Positions 16,201 to 22,070 of a stretch of 32,261 nt of DNA are shown here, piece by piece. Below the pieces are notes generated by a model. That model worked only from the letters and a program-made list of their open reading frames with translations. It was not told the origin of the DNA and made no database searches. Both the position numbers and the translations under genes were made by a program. Position 1 is the stretch's first letter, and each line of letters starts with the position of its first letter. The DNA comes from a virus. The stretch covers positions 1 through 32,261 of the IMG/VR virus record IMGVR_UViG_3300010151_000071. One strand, 5' to 3'.

Positions 16201-16366
16201 TGGTTTGACAGAATTTAAAGTTGTTCTTGATGAAACAACAACAACTGCTGACTTGATTGACAGAAATATTTTGTATGCTAAGATTTTCTTGAAGCCTGCA
16301 AGGGCAATTGAGTTCATCGCGATTGATTTTGTCATAACAAGAACAGGCGCCTCATTTGACGATTAA
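13259..16366 (+). CDS. 18: Tail sheath protein, T4 gp18-like (copy A)
   Basis: Contractile sheath subunit. The 1035-residue protein is much larger than T4 gp18 (659). Residues 9-30 (FVSPGIFLREVDNSQLP) are the usual sheath N-terminus, which links neighbouring subunits. The conserved core is at the C-terminal end: about 735-800 (SRDINSSYAAAYYPWVQIRDP near 817) and residues 925-1035, including RINVRRLMIYLKKEVSRMAA, then LFDQNVQATWTRF and FLKPARAIEFIAIDFVITRT. The middle third (about 150-620) is extra, poorly conserved beta-rich sequence, probably domains facing outward on the sheath. A nearly parallel gene follows after 23 bases. Ribosome binding site CAGGAG. Assignment is secure; which copy builds the main sheath is unknown. 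Confidence 0.9.
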   Translation: MSSSIARKFRFVSPGIFLREVDNSQLPRLPDAMGPTIIGRYPQGPAMRPHKVRSLAEFVETFGNPVPGASSGDVWREGNKTGPTYAAYAAFAWLNAGVAPANIFRLLGDEHDQNDGTVLASAGWTTTSPSTTSTAVNPAAALANNGGAYGLWLIPSSSDMQNVKGTSLGTGSLAAIWYVREGAVVLKGKQTSNQLQSAVTAITGNAVMIHSEDSSYTYQAQILDTSFNALYTTKFNFDRNSENYIRKVFNTDPILTNTSVVDSTTVKEGKGKYWLGETFESNLFNILGASGDSYGVIMPMNSSSAGQYASGSAVTVGYEDHLEGFQNPESGWFFSQDLSTNNADYAAERMTKLFKFHGIDSGEWIQNNIKISIADIKAATNLSNPYGTFTVQIRRASDSDNVPVILEQFTNCSLNPASADYVAAKIGDVYMSFDYSTNRLREYGHYANQSRFVRIEMNPSVDNGTADTEVLPFGVFGPIRPTSWMVRSNDGDDGTGGTVMFNPVTFAGVGYTARKVRLADTYSTGRGGTFVTLSDETKKLCASQHDPSGLTNITFGEGQVYSDGTTGALSAGQYRYTASYEFPRTLFRISASDGGIGDPKDAYFGLQTGKTHTDVTFDPGYVDYIRRLPAGYAQTDTITGPGSDREYSWVFSLDDVRTTIDGDISKSAFFKSGSRRDGDSLTAMSSSYKQILDEGYDRFTSPLYGGFDGWDVYEAEPLANARISSTDTQYTNYAYNTVKRAIDTCSDPEFVETNLMAVPGLTAKNLTKHLVDTCEARADAMAVIDIEDVYTPFTENTNSFQSNVGTVASAISSLRSRDINSSYAAAYYPWVQIRDPSTSKLVWTPPSVAALGTYASSEAKSELWFAPAGFTRGGLTTGAGGIPVVNVTERVVRSDRDSLYTANINPIAAFPAEGIVVFGQKTLQVTPSALDRINVRRLMIYLKKEVSRMAATILFDQNVQATWTRFKNKVEPFLASVQTRLGLTEFKVVLDETTTTADLIDRNILYAKIFLKPARAIEFIAIDFVITRTGASFDD

Positions 16367-16389
16367 GAAAAATAACAGGAGAGTCATGT

Positions 16390-19300
16390 ATGTCATCATC
16401 AATCGCTAGAAAATTTAGATTTGTATCGCCGGGGATATTTCTTCGTGAAATAGATAATTCCCATATACCTAGGCTGCCGGATGCTATGGGTCCAACAATT
16501 ATCGGGCGCTTTGCTCAGGGCCCTGCAATGCGTCCGCATAAAATCCGCTCGTTGGCTGAATTTGTTGAAACATTTGGCAATCCAATTCCTGGCGCCTCGT
16601 CTGGTGATGTCTGGCGCGAAGGCAATAAGACTGGCCCGACTTATGCTGCTTATGCTGCGTTTGCTTGGTTGAACGCTGGTGAAGCGCCTGTAAACATTAT
16701 GCGCCTTCTCGGCGACGAACATGATCAGAATGATGGTACGGTGCTCGGCAGTGCTGGGTGGACAACGACTAAGCCGGGCACACCGAGCACGGCAGTCAGC
16801 GCTATAGGTGCTAGCACCGACGCCGATATGGCTGGCACAAATGTCAACGGTGGCGCATATGGTCTTTGGATTATTCCATCGGGCTCTGATATGCAAAATA
16901 TTGCGGGATCATCTTTGGGAACAGGCTCTCTTGCGGCTATTTGGTATATCCGAGAAGGAGCGGTGGTTCTTAAAGGCAAGCAGACATCAAACCAGTTGCA
17001 GTCGGCTGTAACTGCTATAACTGGCAACGCCGTTATGATTCATTCTGAAGATTCAAGCTATACTTTCCAAGCGCAAATTTTGAACGGTACTTATAGTCCG
17101 CTTTACACGACAAAATTCAATTTCGATAGAACTTCTGATAACTATATCCGCAAAGTTTTCAATACCGACCCAATTATAACCAATACCAGTGTTGTTGATT
17201 CGACAACTGTGAAAGAGGGCAAAGGCAAATATTGGCTTGGCGAGACATATGAGAGCAATTTGTTTAATGTCGTTGGCTCGTCCGGCGATTCTTATGGTGT
17301 GATTCTGCCAATCCACTCCGGAACAATCAATGACGATGCTCATGGTTCCGGCTCGGCTGTTGTTGGATACGAAGATCACCTAGAGGGATTCAAAAACCCT
17401 GAATCTGGTTGGTTCTTCTCACAGGATTTGAGCACCAACAATGCTGACTACGCCGCGGAGCGTATGACCAAGGTATTTAAGTTCCATGGTATCGATGCTG
17501 GCGAGTGGCTCCAAAACAATATTAAGATTTCTATCGCAGATATTAAAGCATCTACGAGCCTTTCTAATCCATATGGAACTTTTACAGTACAACTGCGGAG
17601 AGCTTCGGATTCCGATAATGTTCCAGTCATCTTAGAACAGTACACCAATTGCAATTTAAATCCTGCTTCCGCGGACTATGTTGCGGCAAAGATTGGCGAC
17701 AAGTATATGTCATTTGATTATAGTACAAACAGGCTTCGCGAGTATGGGCAATATAATAATCAATCTAGTTTCATTCGTATTGAGATGAATCCTTCTGTTG
17801 AAAATGGAACAGCAGATCCAGAAGTTTTGCCATTCGGTGTCTTCGGCCCAATCCGGCCGTTTAGTTGGCGCGTCCGATCCTGTGACGGCGGCGACGGCGC
17901 CACTGGGACACCATTCCTGAAAATCGAGAAACATGCTAATGATGATGACTGCGTACGCAGAACTCCCGCAGATGGAAAATCCGAAGCAACAATTACTATT
18001 GCTGTAGGTACGGTTGATAACATCGGCGCCGGCGATGTTATCACTCTAGTGTCTACTGACGGAACAACAATCACTTGTACACTAAATGGAGTAGGGGGGA
18101 CAACAACTTCCGCAGCAACAGACGGGAATGTCGAAGGCGCTACTTATGCATCGAGCATGGCTGATGCTCTTCAAGCAACGGCTCAGGCAAGTACAATTGC
18201 GACAGCCATAAATTATAGTAACTACTTTACTGCAACTAATAGCGCCAATGTTGTTACTGTAACACAAGCAACCGGCGGCAGGACAGGCAATACGACAATT
18301 ACAATAACAGAACTTGGCGCCACAGGCATGGCTAAAACAGACTTTGTTGGCGGCGCCGATCTCATCGGCACATTCGTTACCGTTGACAAAGATCTTATTG
18401 CCAGTAATTACGACCGCGATGGCCTCACAAGCATTACCTTTGGAGAAGCACAGGTTAAAAGCGACGGCACAACCGGCGCCGGTTCAGCAGGCCAGTATCG
18501 TTATACAGCATCCTATGAGTTCCCTAGAACTTTGTTTAGAATTTCGGCTTCCGATGGCGGCATTGGTAATCCAAAAAATGCCTACTTCGGACTTCAGACG
18601 GGAGTAACGCATACCGATGTGTCTTTTGATACAGGCTATGGCGATTATCTCCGGAGATTGCCGGCAGGGTACGGACAAGTCGACACTATAACTGGCCCTC
18701 CAACAGATAGGGCTTATTCTTGGGTATTCTCACTTGATGATGTGAAGACTGTTAACTACGACGGATCCCTTTATTCAATTGCGAAGTCCGCATACTTCCG
18801 TTCTGGATCGCGAAGGGATGGTGATTCCTTGACAGCTTTGAGTTCTTCTTACAAACAGATTCTTACTGAAGGTTACGACCGTTTCACTACTCCGCTTTAT
18901 GGAGGCTTTGATGGCTGGGATGTCTACGAAGCCGAGCCTCTTGCCAATGCGCGTATCTCTTCTACGGACACACAGTACACCAATTACGCTTATAATACTG
19001 TTAAACGAGCAATTGACACATGCGCCGATCCAGAGTTTGTTGAAATGAATATGATGGCTGTTCCCGGCTTGACTGCTAAGAACCTTACCAAACATCTCAT
19101 TGAAACCTGCGAAGCACGGGCAGATGCCATGGCAGTCATTGACATTGAAGATGTTTATACTCCGTTCACCGAGAATACGAATTCATTCCAAAGCAATGTT
19201 GGCTCAGTGTCTTCGGCAATCTCTTCGCTGAGAAGCCGTGACATTAATTCAAGTTATGCAGCAGCTTATTATCCTTGGGTTCAGATTAGAGATCCGAATA

Positions 19301-19896
19301 CCTCCAAGCTTGTTTGGACACCACCTTCGGTTGTGGCTCTTGGAACTTATGCTTCCTCAGAGGCTAAGTCTGAGCTTTGGTTCGCACCTGCCGGATTTAC
19401 TAGGGGTGGACTGACAGATGGAGCAGGAGGCTTGCAAGCCGTAAAAGTGACAGAGAGAGTCGTGAGGAAAGATCGCGACAAGCTTTACACAGCTAATATT
19501 AACCCAATTGCGACATTCCCCACTGAAGGCATTGTTGTCTTCGGACAAAAGACTTTACAAGTCACTCCATCAGCGCTGGATAGAATCAATGTCCGTCGCT
19601 TGATGATATATCTGAAGAAGGAAGTTTCTCGCATGGCTGCAACGATTTTGTTTGATCAAAATGTCCAAGCTACTTGGACTAGGTTTAAGAATAAAGTTGA
19701 GCCGTTCCTTTCCAGTGTTCAAACTAGGCTTGGCTTGACAGAATTTAAAGTTCTGCTTGACGAAACAACGACGACTGATGATTTAATTGATAGAAATATT
19801 TTGTATGCTAAGATTTTCTTGAAGCCTGCAAGAGCTATCGAATTCATTGCTATCGACTTTGTCATATCAAGAACAGGGGCTTCATTTGACGATTGA
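16390..19896 (+). CDS. 18: Tail sheath protein, T4 gp18-like (copy B, with inserted domain)
   Basis: Second tandem sheath gene, 1168 residues. It aligns with copy A along its whole length: identical first 20 residues, same core motifs (YYPWVQIRDPNTSKLVW, RRLMIYLKKEVSRMAA, IFLKPARAIEFIAIDFV) and same end (RTGASFDD). The main difference is about 125 extra residues near 528-653, with a repeated Thr/Ala/Gly pattern (ATITIAVGTVDNIGAGDVIT, then TATNSANVVTVTQATGGRTG) like small beta domains found in many phage structural proteins. Copy A instead has a short unrelated stretch. The DNA is diverged at third positions but contains near-identical patches. Ribosome binding site ACAGGAGAG. Both copies look intact, so they may form a mixed sheath or serve alternative tails. 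Confidence 0.9.
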   Translation: MSSSIARKFRFVSPGIFLREIDNSHIPRLPDAMGPTIIGRFAQGPAMRPHKIRSLAEFVETFGNPIPGASSGDVWREGNKTGPTYAAYAAFAWLNAGEAPVNIMRLLGDEHDQNDGTVLGSAGWTTTKPGTPSTAVSAIGASTDADMAGTNVNGGAYGLWIIPSGSDMQNIAGSSLGTGSLAAIWYIREGAVVLKGKQTSNQLQSAVTAITGNAVMIHSEDSSYTFQAQILNGTYSPLYTTKFNFDRTSDNYIRKVFNTDPIITNTSVVDSTTVKEGKGKYWLGETYESNLFNVVGSSGDSYGVILPIHSGTINDDAHGSGSAVVGYEDHLEGFKNPESGWFFSQDLSTNNADYAAERMTKVFKFHGIDAGEWLQNNIKISIADIKASTSLSNPYGTFTVQLRRASDSDNVPVILEQYTNCNLNPASADYVAAKIGDKYMSFDYSTNRLREYGQYNNQSSFIRIEMNPSVENGTADPEVLPFGVFGPIRPFSWRVRSCDGGDGATGTPFLKIEKHANDDDCVRRTPADGKSEATITIAVGTVDNIGAGDVITLVSTDGTTITCTLNGVGGTTTSAATDGNVEGATYASSMADALQATAQASTIATAINYSNYFTATNSANVVTVTQATGGRTGNTTITITELGATGMAKTDFVGGADLIGTFVTVDKDLIASNYDRDGLTSITFGEAQVKSDGTTGAGSAGQYRYTASYEFPRTLFRISASDGGIGNPKNAYFGLQTGVTHTDVSFDTGYGDYLRRLPAGYGQVDTITGPPTDRAYSWVFSLDDVKTVNYDGSLYSIAKSAYFRSGSRRDGDSLTALSSSYKQILTEGYDRFTTPLYGGFDGWDVYEAEPLANARISSTDTQYTNYAYNTVKRAIDTCADPEFVEMNMMAVPGLTAKNLTKHLIETCEARADAMAVIDIEDVYTPFTENTNSFQSNVGSVSSAISSLRSRDINSSYAAAYYPWVQIRDPNTSKLVWTPPSVVALGTYASSEAKSELWFAPAGFTRGGLTDGAGGLQAVKVTERVVRKDRDKLYTANINPIATFPTEGIVVFGQKTLQVTPSALDRINVRRLMIYLKKEVSRMAATILFDQNVQATWTRFKNKVEPFLSSVQTRLGLTEFKVLLDETTTTDDLIDRNILYAKIFLKPARAIEFIAIDFVISRTGASFDD

Positions 19897-19929
19897 GAAA
19901 AAAAACAAGGGTATTTTAATACCAGCTTT

Positions 19930-19940
19930 ACTATATACTA
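19930..19940 (+). promoter_or_regulatory. Candidate late promoter (ACTATATACTA)
   Basis: Variant of the recurring element, 24 bases before the tube gene ATG. A short inverted repeat (GGTATT/AATACC, 19909-19923) precedes it and could end or attenuate the sheath transcript. Confidence 0.38.
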
Positions 19941-19964
19941 TGAGAAATTAGGAGAAAACAAGCT

Positions 19965-20540
19965 ATGGCATTTTGGACTGATTCAACCGGACAGGACCCG
20001 AAGAGACAATATAGATTTTTGGTAGTTATTGGTAACTATCCAGAAGGAGCGACTTGGTACGCCAAGAAGGTAGATAAGCCTGCTTTTGCAGTGACAGAAG
20101 CAAAACATAACTACCTGAACCATACTTTTTATTATCCCGGCAGAGTTGAGTGGCAGGAAGTTGGAGTAACGCTTGTTGATCCAGTCAGCCCAGACGCAGT
20201 GGCGAATACACTGGCAATTGTTCAGGCTTCAGGGTATAAGCCTCCTTCAAATTTCACTGAGACTACAACCATGTCTAAAGCAGCATCAATTGCTTCTCTT
20301 GGCGGCGTTGTCGTCCAAATGATTGATCATGCTGGAAATGCAATTGAGACTTGGACACTAAACGGCGCATGGATTAAGGATGCAAAGTTTGGAACACTTG
20401 ATTATTCTGGCGACGATTTGATTGAAATAGAGCTTAAGTTCAGATATGATTGGGCTGATTGCGTAACGGCAGCCAATGCTGAGGTGGCAGTCGCAGGCGC
20501 CCCACAGAATGATTTCTTTAAAATGGGCACAAGCTCTTAA
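19965..20540 (+). CDS. 19: Tail tube protein, T4 gp19-like
   Basis: Subunit of the inner tail tube through which DNA passes. 191 residues (T4 gp19 has 163). The N-terminal RQYRFLVVIG (about 14-23), the KKVDKPAFAVTEAKHNYLNH segment (about 34-53) and the following FYYPGRVEWQEVGVTLVDPV (about 55-74) are characteristic of gp19-type tubes, with the beta-sandwich that stacks into hexameric rings. The C-terminal half has ETWTLNGAWIKDAKFGTLDY and IEIELKFRYDWADC, both usual in the family. Directly downstream of the sheath genes and upstream of the chaperone/tape-measure genes, as expected. Ribosome binding site AGGAGA. Confidence 0.9.
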   Translation: MAFWTDSTGQDPKRQYRFLVVIGNYPEGATWYAKKVDKPAFAVTEAKHNYLNHTFYYPGRVEWQEVGVTLVDPVSPDAVANTLAIVQASGYKPPSNFTETTTMSKAASIASLGGVVVQMIDHAGNAIETWTLNGAWIKDAKFGTLDYSGDDLIEIELKFRYDWADCVTAANAEVAVAGAPQNDFFKMGTSS

Positions 20541-20565
20541 AAATTTATAAAACCTAGAGGTACAG

Positions 20566-21426
20566 ATGAGTAGAAATAATCAGGAGCGTCTCGGCGCTCG
20601 CCAGAGCGATGCAGGGATCCCGATTCCCGAAACCGCCGGCGAGAACTCAGAGTCGACTTTTTCTTTTACGACACCAACGGAATTCGTTGATTTGCCAACC
20701 GGCGGTCGTTTTTATCCCGAAGGGCATCCCCTTCATGGCAAAGAGCATATAGAAATACGCTATATGACTGCCAAAGACGAGGATATTTTATCTTCGAAAT
20801 CTCTCCTTAAAAAGGGAGTCGCCATCGACAGATTGTTGCAGAACATCATTGTTGATAAGTCGATTAACACTAACGATCTTTATATCGGCGATAAAAATGC
20901 AGTATTGGTTGCCGCCCGAATTACGGGATATGGCGAAGATTACGATGCAAGGATTACTTGTCCATCGTGCATGTCGTCAATTGAGCATACATTTGATTTG
21001 TCAAAAATTAAAAATACTGATGGTGCCAAATGGGAAGATTACAACATTAAAGCACTTCATAATGATAGGTTTTTAGTATCTCTCCCTATAAGCAAAGTAG
21101 AAGTAGAGGTTAAGCTTCTCAAGAGCAAAGATGAAAACTATTTGGTTAAGCTAGCAGAGAACAAAAAGAAGAAAAAATTGCCAGAATCGTCTTTGACGGA
21201 TCAAATTAGAGCAATAATCGTCTCTGTCAATGGCGACACTTCAGATAAGAAAGTTATATCTTTCATCGAGCACATGCCAGCTAGGGATTCTCGTTATCTT
21301 CGAACAGCGTATGATCTAGTGGTTCCCAATGTGAATATGAAACAAATATTCCCTTGTAACTCTTGTGAGTTTGAGCAGGAGGTGGCGGTACCGTTTACCG
21401 CCGGCTTTTTTTGGCCTAACCGATGA
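20566..21426 (+). CDS. 26: gp26-like baseplate hub / tail assembly chaperone
   Basis: 286-residue protein of the T4 gp26-like family. Residues 37-66 (PTEFVDLPTGGRFYPEGHPL and on) and 64-75 (EIRYMTAKDEDI) are the family signature. Two CxxC pairs (Cys132/Cys135 and Cys264/Cys267) probably bind zinc. In T4, gp26 is linked to baseplate hub formation; in this gene order (tube, this gene, overlapping ORF, tape measure) it holds the place of the tail assembly chaperone of lambda (gpG). Near the 3' end, a hairpin (21384-21402) precedes seven T residues (21406-21412), and the frame ends 12 bases later at TGA (21424). The downstream gp51-like frame lacks a convincing start and is in the +1 frame, so part of the product may be extended by frameshifting to about 360 residues. 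Ribosome binding site AGAGG. Confidence 0.8.
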   Translation: MSRNNQERLGARQSDAGIPIPETAGENSESTFSFTTPTEFVDLPTGGRFYPEGHPLHGKEHIEIRYMTAKDEDILSSKSLLKKGVAIDRLLQNIIVDKSINTNDLYIGDKNAVLVAARITGYGEDYDARITCPSCMSSIEHTFDLSKIKNTDGAKWEDYNIKALHNDRFLVSLPISKVEVEVKLLKSKDENYLVKLAENKKKKKLPESSLTDQIRAIIVSVNGDTSDKKVISFIEHMPARDSRYLRTAYDLVVPNVNMKQIFPCNSCEFEQEVAVPFTAGFFWPNR

Positions 21427-21649
21427 TTATATAGCTTCAGTATACGAAGAATTCTTTTTACTGAAGTATCATGGTGGCTGGAGCTTTGTAGAAGCCTATA
21501 ATTTGCCCGTTGTGATGAGACGATGGTTTTTGACCCGCTTGGCAGAACAGCTTACCAAAGAAAAAGAGCAGATGGAAAAAGCGAACAAGGGCAACAAGAG
21601 GACATACAATGTCGGAGAAGGTCCAGGCATTGGCCCAAGAAAAGGCTGA
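21365..21649 (+). CDS. 51: gp51-like ORF, probably reached by frameshift
   Basis: Overlaps the gp26-like gene by 62 bases in the +1 frame. The conserved part starts at GGC 21413: residues GLTDDYIASVYEEFFLLKYH, followed by GGWSFVEAYNLPVVMRRWF and a charged helix (AEQLTKEKEQMEKANKGNK), like gp51-type hub assembly proteins of T4-related phages. As a separate gene the only upstream start is GTG 21365, which has no Shine-Dalgarno and would add an Arg-rich peptide copied from the other frame; the next ATG in frame lies inside the conserved region. A +1 (or -2) shift on the T7 run at 21406-21412 would join it neatly to the gp26-like protein, giving a G-GT-type chaperone. The coordinates give the maximum open frame; the true expressed form is probably the fusion. 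Confidence 0.6.
   Translation: MSLSRRWRYRLPPAFFGLTDDYIASVYEEFFLLKYHGGWSFVEAYNLPVVMRRWFLTRLAEQLTKEKEQMEKANKGNKRTYNVGEGPGIGPRKG
21383..21412 (+). promoter_or_regulatory. Hairpin plus T7 run at the reading-frame junction
   Basis: GGCGGTA (21384-21390) pairs with TACCGCC (21396-21402) around a CCGTT loop, with an added T-G wobble (21383/21403), then GC and seven T residues. By shape it is an intrinsic terminator, but it lies inside the coding sequence upstream of essential-looking genes. It could act as an attenuator, or as a slippage site for ribosome or RNA polymerase that produces the gp26-gp51 fusion. Confidence 0.6.
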
Positions 21650-21677
21650 AAGTAGAAATGCTTTCAGCTTTCTTTTC
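21641..21677 (+). terminator. Rho-independent terminator after gp51-like ORF
   Basis: GCTGAAAG (21645-21652) pairs with CTTTCAGC (21661-21668) with an 8-base loop; AAA/TTT extend the stem past a one-base bulge; TTTCTTTTC follows. The stop codon TGA (21647-21649) lies inside the stem. A variant of the candidate promoter element (TACTAATTATTTAAT, 21685-21699) follows. Confidence 0.82.
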
Positions 21678-21716
21678 TATTGAATACTAATTATTTAATG
21701 AACAGGGAGGCCATAC

Positions 21717-22058
21717 ATGGAAACGATCAACGAAGACAAGATAAATTCAATTGTAATCGACCTTGACGAACTTAAGAGCGGGCACCTTAATGAGGGATAT
21801 TTCGATATTTTCGGATCTTGGATTAAGATTCTTCTGGGGCGCATGTTTAATATTTCTTTCGGTCCAGATATCACTGTCAAAGGCTCAGAAAGAGATGTTA
21901 GATCTTTTGCAAAGACACTGGGCAGAGAAAAGCGATATGCTCAGGCTGTTAAAGATTACGGCTTGGATAATCCCAGAACATATAAAAACCGAGCACTGCT
22001 TGATAAGGCTGTAAAGTCATTTGAGAAAATCACAAGCCTCAAATGGCCCTTCAGATAG
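21717..22058 (+). CDS. Small conserved tail-region protein, unknown
   Basis: 113-residue protein. Residues 1-25 are acidic and helical; residues 26-45 (GYFDIFGSWIKILLGRMFN) are amphipathic and could contact a membrane or a tail protein; residues 50-113 are basic, with GSERDVRSFAKTLGREKRYA, then YGLDNPRTYKNRALLDKAV and an end TSLKWPFR. Proteins with this pattern occur beside tape-measure genes in marine T4-like phages, but no function is known to me. Ribosome binding site CAGGGAGG, strong. Follows a terminator and a candidate promoter variant, so it probably begins the transcript that includes the tape measure, 12 bases downstream. Confidence 0.72.
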   Translation: METINEDKINSIVIDLDELKSGHLNEGYFDIFGSWIKILLGRMFNISFGPDITVKGSERDVRSFAKTLGREKRYAQAVKDYGLDNPRTYKNRALLDKAVKSFEKITSLKWPFR

Positions 22059-22070
22059 GGGGTTTTCTAG

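Noticed and set aside
16399-16896. 165-residue open frame on the minus strand inside the second sheath gene
   Set aside because: Fully covered by a strongly supported + strand gene, no ribosome binding site or known motif; a shadow of the sheath codon pattern.
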